From positions 992,001 to 1,056,000 of the forward strand of contig NZ_PGEX01000001.1 of the NCBI RefSeq assembly GCF_002797675.1: DNA of 64,000 bases, given 5' to 3'. The stretch comes from Hallerella succinigenes. Its GTDB lineage: Bacteria; Fibrobacterota; Fibrobacteria; Fibrobacterales; Fibrobacteraceae. A program made the translations under genes and the position numbers. Below are positions 16,940 through 24,692 of the stretch, in pieces (position 1 is the stretch's first letter; every line of letters starts with the position of its first letter). The notes beneath the pieces are model-generated. The model did not search any database, had not been told where the DNA came from, and worked only from the letters and a program-made list of their open reading frames with translations.

Positions 16940-17947
16940 ATGCGGTTCGAGAAAGCGGCGGAAAGCTGGTTCGGGAAGGCGGCGGCGGATTGGAAGGAAA
17001 GCACGCTGGCGAAATACAGGGCGCTTTTGCGGAAGCATCTGCTGCCGGCGTTCGGGGGCATGGAGGCGGAAGGAATCGGGACGGGGGATGTGCGGGATTT
17101 CGCGGAGCGGGAACTTTCGGGGTTCTCGATTTCCGCGCGGCGTTTCGCGCTTTCCACCCTTTCGCGGATATTGCAGTTCTCGCTTCCGGCGGAGCTGTTC
17201 CGTGCGCTGGAGTTCCCGAAGGGCGGGAAAGTCCGGAAGGGAAAAGCCGACTCGCTTTTGCCCGGGGAGCTCGCCGCGCTGATTCGGACGCTGGAAGGGA
17301 ACAAAAACCCGAAACGGGAGAACACGGCGCATGTCCTTTTGCTGATTGCTTTCACCGGGATGCGGCTCGGCGAAGCGTGCGCGCTCAGGCTTTCGGACTT
17401 CGACTTCGTGCGGAACACCGTTCGGATACACGCGACGCTGGAACGGCTTCCGGTCGAAAACGGCGGGACGGCGGACGGGGCGAAGGGAAAAGCCCGGACC
17501 GCCCTGCGGCTGCTGCCCGCGAAGACGGCGAGCGGCGAAAGGGAAATCCCCATCCCGGAAAAGCTGCTCGCCCGGCTGAAGGAAATGGCGGCGGAAAATC
17601 CTCCCGAGGCTCCCCTGACGACGCGCGACCCCCGGACACTGCAGAACCACTTCAAGAAATTCCTGAAAGCGGCGGGTATTTCGAAAGACGCCCACATCCA
17701 CACGCTGCGGCACACCTTCGCGACGCATTCGCTCTCCGCCGGGGCGGACCTGAAGACGCTCTCGGCGACCCTCGGCCACGCGAGCACCCACACGACTTTG
17801 GATTTATACGTGCACCCGACTTTCGAAAGCAAGCGCCGGCTGCAGGAGGCGTTCCGGCTATTCATCGCGCACCCGGAAAAGTGGGGCCGGCAGGGCGACG
17901 ATGCGGACTGGGGAGAGGGGTTCGGGAAGGGACGGCCCTTCGGGTGA
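16940..17947 (+). CDS. Tyrosine recombinase / integrase, GC-rich
   Basis: Site-specific DNA recombinase of the phage-integrase family. The N-terminal SAM-like DNA-binding domain covers residues 1-95; the catalytic domain has all expected residues: Arg142 (TGMRLGEA), Lys195, His254-x-x-Arg257 (HTLRHTF), His280 (LGHAST) and nucleophile Tyr290 (LDLYVH). AAAGGAGG precedes the ATG. Base composition is visibly much richer in GC than the flanking lpxA and IS genes, with long antisense open frames as a side effect, so it is probably a transferred gene. Two bases after its stop begins the first of two inverted palindromes, a natural candidate for its own recombination sites. No tRNA is adjacent. Confidence 0.9.
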   Translation: MRFEKAAESWFGKAAADWKESTLAKYRALLRKHLLPAFGGMEAEGIGTGDVRDFAERELSGFSISARRFALSTLSRILQFSLPAELFRALEFPKGGKVRKGKADSLLPGELAALIRTLEGNKNPKRENTAHVLLLIAFTGMRLGEACALRLSDFDFVRNTVRIHATLERLPVENGGTADGAKGKARTALRLLPAKTASGEREIPIPEKLLARLKEMAAENPPEAPLTTRDPRTLQNHFKKFLKAAGISKDAHIHTLRHTFATHSLSAGADLKTLSATLGHASTHTTLDLYVHPTFESKRRLQEAFRLFIAHPEKWGRQGDDADWGEGFGKGRPFG

Positions 17948-17948
17948 A

Positions 17949-17974
17949 TTTCGCAGAAGGGCTCTTCTGCGAAA
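17949..17974. repeat. Left 26-bp palindrome (inverted pair with 18211-18236)
   Basis: TTTCGCAGAAG, loop GGCT, CTTCTGCGAAA. The loop gives it an orientation opposite to the right copy. Confidence 0.85.
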
Positions 17975-18210
17975 GCTCCTGAGTTTGACAATAAAATATA
18001 ACTCGAAAATGTAAAATTTTCAATACACGGACAGCGAAAATCTTTACCGGATTGTTACGGGACAGAGGGAAATCAGCTCCGGGCGCAAGATTTCCAACCC
18101 CGCAGGCGAAATTTCCTGCCGGGCGCTTCCCCGCCCGTTCCCTCTTTTGCCCGGGGGCGGTTCCGGGGCGGGAAAATGCGCGCTTTCAACGTCTTTTCCC
18201 GCGATGTTTT
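17975..18210. other. Candidate invertible or regulatory segment between inverted palindromes
   Basis: 236 bases without a gene, lying between two inverted copies of a 26-bp palindrome. The left part is AT-rich and carries TTGACA at 17985 followed by AT-rich sequence (TAAAAT at 18012, spacing longer than the ideal), pointing toward the downstream gene. The right part is very GC-rich with several self-complementary runs of G and C. It could hold a promoter whose direction depends on recombination; the reading is tentative. Confidence 0.4.
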
Positions 18211-18236
18211 TTTCGCAGAAGAGCCCTTCTGCGAAA
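18211..18236. repeat. Right 26-bp palindrome (reverse complement of the left copy)
   Basis: TTTCGCAGAAG, loop AGCC, CTTCTGCGAAA; extended to a 15-bp stem by flanking T and A runs (18207-18240). It ends directly against the ribosome site of the gene at 18252. Confidence 0.85.
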
Positions 18237-18251
18237 AAAAGGAGAAAATTA

Positions 18252-18830
18252 ATGAATGAAAAAATAATCGCAGCCGCATTTGCGCAAGTAGAGAATGCGG
18301 GAGAACTCGTCAAGTTCTATTTTGAACCCTCCTTCGGCTCGCGGAACAAGTCGGACATCGACCTGATGATGTTCAAAATCTATTACGCAAGCTTGAATGG
18401 CAAAGGAACGTCGGATATCGAAATCAGCCGGGATTTGAAAATAACGCAGGCGAAGGTGCGGAGCCTGAAAAATCGGTTGCGCCTGGTCTATCCGCAGGAA
18501 CCGGGCGAAGATTTGGCCTCTTGTCTAGAGAAATTGTTCGCTATGACAAAGCGCGTCCATTACGATGAAAAGACGAACAAAATAGAAATCACCGTTCTGG
18601 ATTCCATTTTATATGAAAATTTAAAAGACAAACTGGAAGAAAATGGCGCTTCTCTGGACATTACTTTGAATCCAAAACTTTTTTCCATTACGGCAGGGCA
18701 GTTTGTCGAATTTGCGCTCGATAAATTGAATGCCGGACAAAAAAAGGAAATCCAGAAGCAATTGAAAATGCAAGGATTGAAAACGGAGCAGGGCATAATT
18801 GGTAAAGAATCCTTCAAGGAGGTTTTATAG
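18252..18830 (+). CDS. Unknown protein with helix-turn-helix-like segment
   Basis: 192 residues; family not recognised. The ATG is set by AAGGAG ten bases upstream, next to the right palindrome. The N-terminal half contains LMMFKIYYASLNGKGTSD and EISRDLKITQAKVRSLKNRL, which reads like a winged or simple helix-turn-helix. The C-terminal half is mixed alpha/beta and ends in Lys/Gln-rich helices (LNAGQKKEIQKQLKMQG). No signal peptide or membrane segment. It lies downstream of the candidate invertible segment, so it could be the gene whose expression is switched; this is inference from position only. Confidence 0.6.
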   Translation: MNEKIIAAAFAQVENAGELVKFYFEPSFGSRNKSDIDLMMFKIYYASLNGKGTSDIEISRDLKITQAKVRSLKNRLRLVYPQEPGEDLASCLEKLFAMTKRVHYDEKTNKIEITVLDSILYENLKDKLEENGASLDITLNPKLFSITAGQFVEFALDKLNAGQKKEIQKQLKMQGLKTEQGIIGKESFKEVL

Positions 18831-18882
18831 ATTAGGCAGATAAATACTTTACAAAACAAGCAAAGTTTACTATATTTGCATC

Positions 18883-19929
18883 ATGGAAAAAGATGATGCA
18901 AGAAAGAATGTCCAGAGCCTTCTCGAAAAACGGAAGACAATCGTAAAAATGAAGAAGGCGGGATTCAAGAAAAGCAAGATCGCAGAGACCTGCGGCGTGA
19001 GCCGCCCCATGGTGGATGCAGTTCTATCGCTTTACGAGAAAGGCGGGATGAATGCGCTCAAGCCGAAGACAAGGGGCCGCAAGGAAAGGGAAAAAAGGCT
19101 CCTTTCCGCCAATCAAGAATCCGAGATACAGAAACTAATCCGGGACAAGCGTCCCGAACAGCTCAAGTTCAAGTTCGCCCTCTGGACCCGCGAAGCGGTT
19201 GCGGAGCTTGTCCGCAGCAAATTTGGAGTGAAGCTGGCCAAGAGAACGGTCGGCGACTACCTCAAAAGATGGAACTTCACCCCGCAAAAACCGATTGTCC
19301 GCGCGTACGAGCAAAACCCCGAAGCGGTGAAGAAGTGGCTCGAAGAGGAATACCCGAAAATAAAGGCCGATGCGGTATGCGAGAATGCGGAAATCCACTG
19401 GGCGGACGAGACCGCCATCGTGAACACGGATGTCCGTGGCCGCAGCTACGCCCCCTGCGGGCAGACCCCGGTCGTGAAGGCTCCCGGATGCAGGGAGCGC
19501 TTTTCCATGATATCGGCGGTGAACAATCGCGGGAAGTGCCACTGGATGATGATTGACGGGGCGTTCGACGCGACGAAGCTCATCGACTTCATGACGGCTC
19601 TGGTGAAGGATGTGTATGCAGACGGGAAAGGGAAGAAAGTGTTTCTCGTGATGGACAACCTGAGGGTTCACCACAGCAAGCCGGTAAAGGAATGGCTTGA
19701 AGCGAACACGGACAAGATAAGCGTATTCTACCTGCCCAGCTACAGTCCCGAGCTGAATCCTGACGAACGTCTTAATGCCGACCTGAAACACGAAATATCT
19801 TCCAACGCACCGGCTCGGACTCGCGAAAAGCTACGCTCCCATGCGGAATCCCACATGAAAATGGTGAGCAACAGCCCTGAACGAGTAATCAAGTATTTTG
19901 GCGACAAGCATGTCTCTTATGCAGCATGA
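18883..19929 (+). CDS. IS630-family transposase
   Basis: DDE transposase of the IS630/Tc1 group. N-terminal helix-turn-helix (FKKSKIAETCGVSRPMVDAV, residues 29-48) and a second HTH around residue 110, then the catalytic triad Asp175 (HWADET), Asp258 (VMDNLRVHH) and Glu295 (LNPDE) with the typical LPSYSPELNP run. Full length at 348 residues with no frameshift, so it may be active. Terminal inverted repeats could not be drawn: TTTACA occurs near both ends (about 18849 and, inverted, 19936) but the match does not extend. Confidence 0.9.
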   Translation: MEKDDARKNVQSLLEKRKTIVKMKKAGFKKSKIAETCGVSRPMVDAVLSLYEKGGMNALKPKTRGRKEREKRLLSANQESEIQKLIRDKRPEQLKFKFALWTREAVAELVRSKFGVKLAKRTVGDYLKRWNFTPQKPIVRAYEQNPEAVKKWLEEEYPKIKADAVCENAEIHWADETAIVNTDVRGRSYAPCGQTPVVKAPGCRERFSMISAVNNRGKCHWMMIDGAFDATKLIDFMTALVKDVYADGKGKKVFLVMDNLRVHHSKPVKEWLEANTDKISVFYLPSYSPELNPDERLNADLKHEISSNAPARTREKLRSHAESHMKMVSNSPERVIKYFGDKHVSYAA

Positions 19930-20059
19930 CTATGTAAAAAATATATCCGCCGGAGCAATAAGCTTTATCTTGAAGCAGGGGATTTCTACGGGGTTTAACG
20001 CCCTTTCACAACTATTGCTGCAACAACTAGGGTAATCGTTCACCCCAAACGAGGAAAAC

Positions 20060-20668
20060 ATGAAACAAGCGATTTTCACGATACTTCTAATCTTCCCCCT
20101 CGTCGGCCTGGCTTCCTGCGAGAAGGATTCCTTCACGGACTCCCGGGACGGTCAGACCTACAGGACCGTCCAAATAGGGAACCAGACCTGGATGGCGGAG
20201 AACCTGAACTACCATACGGAAGGCAGTTCCTGCTACGGCGACAAGCCCGCCAACTGCCAAAAGTACGGCAGGCACTACACGTGGGAAGCGGCACTAAATG
20301 CCTGCCCGAGCGGTTGGCACCTGCCGAGCATGGCGGAGTTCGATACCTTGATTGCCACTGTCGGCGGGGTAGATGTCGCCGGTAAAGTTCTCAAGTCAAA
20401 GAGCGGCTGGAAGAGCGATGGCAACGGCACGGACGCCTACGGTTTTTCCGCTCTCCCGGCGGGCGTCCACTTCAGCGACGATGACTTCGGCGACGCTGGC
20501 TCCTTCGGAGACGCCGGCGACTACGCCAACTTTTGGAGCACCACGGAGGACAGTCGCCTCACCGCCGACTTAATGAGCTTGAAATACGGCGACGACCGCG
20601 CGTACCTGTATGACGGCATACAGCTCGGCCGTATATCCGTTCGTTGCCTCCGGGACTCCCGTTTGTGA
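20060..20668 (+). CDS. FISUMP-domain lipoprotein, copy 1
   Basis: 202-residue lipoprotein (lipobox GLASC at residue 19) carrying one Fibrobacter succinogenes major paralogous domain: DGQTYRTVQIGNQTWMAENL, CPSGWHLPSMAEF, GFSALPAG, NFWSTTE and the ending SVRCLRD. The fold is expected to be C-type-lectin-like and surface-exposed; function of the family is unknown. Its signal peptide and upstream region differ from copies 2-4, and the segment after ALPAG is longer and differs in sequence. Within that segment it is closest to copy 4, with which it shares a long identical run around LKYGDDRAYLYDG. A GAGG ribosome site precedes the ATG. Confidence 0.85.
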   Translation: MKQAIFTILLIFPLVGLASCEKDSFTDSRDGQTYRTVQIGNQTWMAENLNYHTEGSSCYGDKPANCQKYGRHYTWEAALNACPSGWHLPSMAEFDTLIATVGGVDVAGKVLKSKSGWKSDGNGTDAYGFSALPAGVHFSDDDFGDAGSFGDAGDYANFWSTTEDSRLTADLMSLKYGDDRAYLYDGIQLGRISVRCLRDSRL

Positions 20669-20701
20669 GGTCTAACGCCTGCCGCAGGCAGGCCAAAGAC
20701 C
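20669..20701. repeat. Hairpin directly after FISUMP copy 1
   Basis: GGTCT, AAC, GCCTGCC, loop GCA, GGCAGGC, CAA, AGACC: a 12-bp two-part stem starting at the base after the stop codon. No T-run follows, so it is not a standard terminator. Confidence 0.8.
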
Positions 20702-20885
20702 TTACAAACCGCCGCTCAGGGGGAGCGCAGCTCCACCACAGCGGCGCGGCGGCGATTCCCAGCTTTCAGGGCCGATCGGACGTTTCCCGGGCTAGGACTC
20801 ACTTTTCACAATCAACCCATCAATCAACCAATTACTGGATTTGCTTATCAAGGCGGAAAAAGCGCAGAAACGCTAGGAGAACCAA
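20702..20885. repeat. Conserved inter-FISUMP spacer
   Basis: Same spacer recurs after copies 2 and 3 nearly unchanged (3 differences in about 217 bases between those two, hairpin included). It holds a second hairpin (CGCCGCT ... GGAGC-GCA-GCTCC ... AGCGGCG, about 20710-20757) and ends in the AGGAGAACC ribosome site of the next gene. No open frame of note. Confidence 0.75.
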
Positions 20886-21482
20886 ATGCATATTAAACGA
20901 TTCCTCTTCACAGCCCTAGCCCTTTTCCCCCTCGTCGGCCTGGCTTCCTGCGAGAAGGATTCCTTCACGGACCCCCGGGACGGTCAGACCTACAGGACCG
21001 TCCAAATAGGGAACCAGACCTGGATGGCGGAGAACCTAAACTATAAAATGAAAGGCAGTTACTGCTACGGCGACAAGCCCGCCAACTGCCAAAAGTACGG
21101 CAGGCACTACACGTGGGAAGCGGCAATGGATGCCTGCCCGAGCGGTTGGCACCTGCCGAGCATAGCGGAGTTCGATACCTTGATTGCCGCTGTCGGCGGG
21201 CTGGGCGTCGCCGGTAAAGTTCTCAAGTCAAAGAGCTGCAGGAAGAGCGATGGCAACGGCACGGACGCCTACGGTTTTTCCGCTCTCCCGGCGGGCAACC
21301 GCTACCTCGATGGCGACTTCGACCACGCCGGCTACGACGCCCACTTTTGGAGCGCCACGGGGCGCGATAGCGTCGACGCCTACAACATGTACTTGGGCTG
21401 CGACTCCGACTACGCGTACCCGCTTTACCTCGACAAGAACTTCGGTTTGTCCGTTCGTTGCCTCCGGGACTCCCGTTTGTGA
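20886..21482 (+). CDS. FISUMP-domain lipoprotein, copy 2
   Basis: 198 residues; signal peptide MHIKRFLFTALALFPLVGL with lipobox ASC, then one FISUMP domain. The first 135 residues match copy 3 with very few differences; from the Ala of ALPAG to the Phe before GLSVRC the sequence is extensively altered. That segment consists largely of NNC codons (AAC, GAC, CAC, TAC, GGC, CTC) and supplies polar and aromatic residues. The tail GLSVRCLRDSRL is invariant. The unit repeats with an 814-base period. See the finding on localised hypervariation. Confidence 0.85.
   Translation: MHIKRFLFTALALFPLVGLASCEKDSFTDPRDGQTYRTVQIGNQTWMAENLNYKMKGSYCYGDKPANCQKYGRHYTWEAAMDACPSGWHLPSIAEFDTLIAAVGGLGVAGKVLKSKSCRKSDGNGTDAYGFSALPAGNRYLDGDFDHAGYDAHFWSATGRDSVDAYNMYLGCDSDYAYPLYLDKNFGLSVRCLRDSRL
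21291..21443 (+). other. Hypervariable segment of FISUMP copy 2
   Basis: 153 bases that differ from copy 3 at 29 positions by hand count, only one of them at a third codon position, while the flanking 39-base coding tail is identical. Confidence 0.75.
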
Positions 21483-21515
21483 GGTCTAACGCCTGCCGCA
21501 AGCAGGCCAAAGACC
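21483..21515. repeat. Hairpin directly after FISUMP copy 2
   Basis: Same element as after copy 1, with one G to A change (AGCAGGC) that breaks the loop-closing pair. Confidence 0.75.
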
Positions 21516-21699
21516 TTACAAACCGCCGCTCAGGGGGAGCGCAGCTCCACCACAGCGGCGCGGCGGCGATTCCCAGCTTTCAGGGCCGATCGGACGTTTC
21601 CCGGGCTAGGACTCACTTTTCACAATCAACCCATCAATCAACCAATTACTGGATCTGCTTATCAAGGCGAAAAAAGCGCAAAAACGCTAGGAGAACCAG

Positions 21700-22296
21700 A
21701 TGCATATTAAACGATTCCTCTTCACAGCCCTAGCCCTTTTCCCCCTCGTCGGCCTGGCTTCCTGCGAGAAGGATTCCTTCACGGACTCCCGGGACGGTCA
21801 GACCTACAGGACCGTCCAAATAGGGAACCAGACCTGGATGGCGGAGAACCTGAACTATAAAATGAAAGGCAGTTACTGCTACGGCGACAAGCCCGCCAAC
21901 TGCCAAAAGTACGGCAGGCACTATACGTGGGAAGCGGCAATGGATGCCTGCCCGAGCGGTTGGCACCTGCCGAGCATGGCGGAGTTCGATACCTTGATTG
22001 CCGCTGTCGGCGGGCTGGGCGTCGCCGGTAAAGTTCTCAAGTCAAAGAGCGGCTGGAAGAGCGATGGCAACGGCACGGACGCCTACGGTTTTTCCGCTCT
22101 CCCGGAGGGCTACCGCTACCCCGATGGCGACTTCGGCCTCGCCGGCTACTACGCCAACTTTTGGAGCGCCACGGAGTACAATAGCGGCAACGCCTACAGG
22201 ATGAGCATGGACTACTTCAGCGACTACGCGTACCCGAATTACCTCGACAAGCCCCTCGGTTTGTCCGTTCGTTGCCTCCGGGACTCCCGTTTGTGA
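21700..22296 (+). CDS. FISUMP-domain lipoprotein, copy 3
   Basis: 198 residues, same signal peptide and lipobox as copy 2 and the same FISUMP landmarks. Outside the variable segment it differs from copy 2 at about six bases in the 5' two thirds of the gene. The variable stretch replaces, for example, AAC by TAC, CAC by AAC, GAT by AAT, CTT by AAT and AAC by CCC, keeping the third base. Ribosome site AGGAGAACC. Same spacer on both sides, so the copies arose by tandem duplication of an 814-base unit and then diverged in one place only. Confidence 0.85.
   Translation: MHIKRFLFTALALFPLVGLASCEKDSFTDSRDGQTYRTVQIGNQTWMAENLNYKMKGSYCYGDKPANCQKYGRHYTWEAAMDACPSGWHLPSMAEFDTLIAAVGGLGVAGKVLKSKSGWKSDGNGTDAYGFSALPEGYRYPDGDFGLAGYYANFWSATEYNSGNAYRMSMDYFSDYAYPNYLDKPLGLSVRCLRDSRL
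22105..22257 (+). other. Hypervariable segment of FISUMP copy 3
   Basis: Counterpart of 21291-21443, same length, rich in AAC/AAT/TAC/AGC codons; of the 29 differences to copy 2, 21 have an adenine in one copy. Confidence 0.75.
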
Positions 22297-22329
22297 GGTC
22301 TAACGCCTGCCGCAGGCAGGCCAAAGACC
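22297..22329. repeat. Hairpin directly after FISUMP copy 3
   Basis: Perfect copy of the element at 20669-20701, beginning at the base after the stop codon. Confidence 0.8.
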
Positions 22330-22513
22330 TTACAAACCGCCGCTCAGGGGGAGCGCAGCTCCACCACAGCGGCGCGGCGGCGATTCCCAGCTTTCAGGGC
22401 CGATCGGACGTTTCCCGGGCTAGGACTCACTTTTCACAATCAACCCATCAATCAACCAATTACTGGATCTGCTTATCAAGGCGAAAAAAGCGCAGAAACG
22501 CTAGGAGAACCAA

Positions 22514-23113
22514 ATGCATATTAAACGATTCCTCTTCACAGCCCTAGCCCTTTTCCCCCTCGTCGGCCTGGCTTCCTGCGAGAAGGATTCCTTCACGGAC
22601 CCCCGGGACGGTCAGACCTACAGGACCGTCCAAATAGGGAACCAGACCTGGATGGCGGAGAACCTGAACTACCATACGGAAGGCAGTTCCTGCTACGGCG
22701 ACAAGCCCGCCAACTGCCAAAAGTACGGCAGGCACTACACGTGGGAAGCGGCAATGGATGCCTGCCCGAGCGGTTGGCACCTGCCGAGCATGGCGGAGTT
22801 CGATACCTTGATTGCCACTGTCGGCGGGCTGGGCGTCGCCGGTAAAGTTCTCAAGTCAAAGAGCGGCTGGAAGAGCGATGGCAACGGCACGGACGCTTAC
22901 GGTTTTTCCGCTCTCCCGGCGGGCTTCCACGTCAGCGACGCTGGCTACTTCGGCGACGCCGGCGACTACGCCAACTTTTGGAGCACCACGGAGGACTGGC
23001 GCCTCGCCGCCGACTTCATGAGCTTGAAATACGGCGACGACCGCGCGTACCTGTATGACGGCGCGAAGAACTTCGGTTTGTCCGTTCGTTGCCTCCGGGA
23101 CTCCCGTTTGTGA
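22514..23113 (+). CDS. FISUMP-domain lipoprotein, copy 4
   Basis: 199 residues. The signal peptide and first part are those of copies 2 and 3, but the NYHTEGSSCYG stretch matches copy 1, as does much of the variable segment (FWSTTED, LKYGDDRAYLYDG). The tail is again GLSVRCLRDSRL. The mosaic suggests gene conversion or unequal exchange between copies in addition to point diversification. Last intact copy; its hairpin follows, after which the spacer changes to sequence belonging to the 3' side of the nuclease gene on the other strand. Confidence 0.85.
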   Translation: MHIKRFLFTALALFPLVGLASCEKDSFTDPRDGQTYRTVQIGNQTWMAENLNYHTEGSSCYGDKPANCQKYGRHYTWEAAMDACPSGWHLPSMAEFDTLIATVGGLGVAGKVLKSKSGWKSDGNGTDAYGFSALPAGFHVSDAGYFGDAGDYANFWSTTEDWRLAADFMSLKYGDDRAYLYDGAKNFGLSVRCLRDSRL

Positions 23114-23146
23114 GGTCTAAAGCCTGCCGCAGGCAGGCCAAAGACT
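23114..23146. repeat. Hairpin directly after FISUMP copy 4
   Basis: Same element with A in place of C in the first bulge and a terminal G-T pair. Confidence 0.75.
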
Positions 23147-23351
23147 TTACAAACCGCCGCTCAGGGGGAGCGCAGCTCCATCACAGCGGCGCGGCGGCGA
23201 TTCCGGCAAGCCCCAGCCCACAGGGCGGGGGCTTCAATGTTTCATCCTATCCATCAAACGCGAAAATAAGCAAAGCATCTACTTTCTTTGCGACTGCAGG
23301 TACTAGCAGGTTTGGGGTGTTTCCGCAAGTGGCTGTCGTTAGAAACGGAAA

Positions 23352-24344
23352 TTACAGCTTGCGGATTTCTTCCTCGGAAAGGCCGGTTTGCCGAGCGATT
23401 AGTTCCAAGGATATGCCGGCATCGCGGAAACCTTTCGCCATTTCCCTCCGCTCCCTTTCCATGCCGATCCCGATGCCTTCGTCGCGACCCTTTTCGAAAC
23501 CAAAGTCAACCCCCTCCTCGTACTTCGCGGCAAGGGCCTTCTCTTCGGCTTCGGCGATGGTTTCGTAACCGTACGCTTCGGATGTCTTGACAAAGTCCAT
23601 TTGGAATTCCTCTTTCTCTTCCTGCGGGAGGAGTTTCTTCAAATATAGAAATGTCTGCGTGAGGAAACTCTCCGCTTCGTCCCGGGGCAGTTCCTTCAGC
23701 ATCTTCACGGCGGTGCGTAGGTGGCTCTGCATCTTTTCGCCATGGAAGACGTACTTCATGGCGACCAAAGCCAGCGCGATTTTCGGGGAGATGTCCCGGA
23801 TTTCGTTTGTGCTGAAACTGTCGCCGATGTCCACCAGCTCGAGGACGAACGGCAGGCCGATGCGGTGGTAGTATGCCGGGTAGTCCGGGAACATGGTTCT
23901 CACGTCCAGGTTCCAGCGTTCCCTGCCGTTATAGAAGACGATGGCGACGGTGGGAATGTTCTTTTGCGTCTTGACCATGATGTGGTACCAGTACTTGACG
24001 AGCTGCGAGACGACATTCGGGTCCTTGGAGGACTTGTGCTCCTCCAGAATGCCGACGAGGAGGTCGGCGGAACGCTTCGCCTTTTCGCCTTCGTTTCCGC
24101 CTGTATTTTCGATTTCTTCCCCGGCGATTCTGACAGTGAACGCCAGATCCGCGTAGCCGAAGGTTTCCGTGTCGCTGAAGGATTCGGAGATTTCGGTGAG
24201 GGTCGATAGGTCGACGGTTTTCAGGAACTCGGCGAGGCTCCTGTTGTTTTTGGCGACAAGGCGCAAAAGTTCCGCGGCACGGTCCGGTGCCTTGAAGACG
24301 GAGCGGAAGTAGGAGTCATGCGGGGTGCGGCTGGTTTCGGTCAT
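23352..24344 (-). CDS. Rpn-family recombination-promoting nuclease / putative transposase (PD-(D/E)XK)
   Basis: 330 residues. Rpn-type proteins are PD-(D/E)XK nucleases that stimulate RecA-independent recombination. Visible landmarks are [10 protein letters not shown] (residues 9-18), ADLAFTV, the core [12 protein letters not shown] (catalytic E-x-K region) followed by LVKYWYHIM, then [11 protein letters not shown] charged C-terminal tail ends in a degenerate repeat ([20 protein letters not shown]) and SEEEIRKL. The ATG at 24344 has AGAGGA upstream. The 3' end of this gene occurs a second time at 24693-24915, fused with a FISUMP 3' end. Confidence 0.85.
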   Translation of the reverse strand: MTETSRTPHDSYFRSVFKAPDRAAELLRLVAKNNRSLAEFLKTVDLSTLTEISESFSDTETFGYADLAFTVRIAGEEIENTGGNEGEKAKRSADLLVGILEEHKSSKDPNVVSQLVKYWYHIMVKTQKNIPTVAIVFYNGRERWNLDVRTMFPDYPAYYHRIGLPFVLELVDIGDSFSTNEIRDISPKIALALVAMKYVFHGEKMQSHLRTAVKMLKELPRDEAESFLTQTFLYLKKLLPQEEKEEFQMDFVKTSEAYGYETIAEAEEKALAAKYEEGVDFGFEKGRDEGIGIGMERERREMAKGFRDAGISLELIARQTGLSEEEIRKL

Positions 24345-24466
24345 GATGTTCCTCTTGGATACGGACTTTCCCCATGAATGTCCTATTCCTTTAAACGCTC
24401 GAACGGGAAATTTTTCCACCTCGATTCGTGTAAAATATTGTTTGCAGGGGAGATGTTTTTTTTCGT

Positions 24467-24540
24467 TGCCTCCGGAACTCCCGTTTGTGAGGTCTAAAGC
24501 CTGCCGCAGGCAGGCCAAAGACCTTACAAACCGCCGCTCA
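24467..24540 (+). pseudogene. FISUMP 3'-end relic with hairpin
   Basis: Last codons RCLR(N)SRL, stop, and the post-stop hairpin (24491-24523) of a fifth FISUMP copy, without any gene body; preceded by a T-run. It is the left end of a duplicated block that also carries the nuclease 3' end. Confidence 0.8.
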
Positions 24541-24692
24541 GGGGGAGCGCAGCCCCAGCCCACAGGGCGGGGCTTCAATGTTTCATCCTATCCATCAAAC
24601 GCGAAAATAAGCAAAGCATCTACTTTCTTTGCGACTGCAGGTACTAGCAGGTTTGGGGTGTTTCCGGCGGAGGCTTTCGTTCGAAACAGAAA

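Noticed and set aside
16684-17991. Minus-strand open frame of 435 codons across the recombinase
   Set aside because: Arises from high GC content on the strand opposite a recombinase with complete catalytic residues.
18831-19960. Exact ends of the IS630 element
   Set aside because: TTTACA near both ends is too short a match, and no TA duplication could be fixed, so only the transposase is annotated.
20669-23146. CRISPR-like array or plain tandem repeats
   Set aside because: The repeating unit is 814 bases and contains a complete gene; no short repeats with spacers and no cas genes.
20060-24345. Reverse transcriptase for a diversity-generating retroelement within the window
   Set aside because: No protein in the window shows reverse-transcriptase motifs (YxDD, SQ-type); the idea therefore depends on a locus outside.
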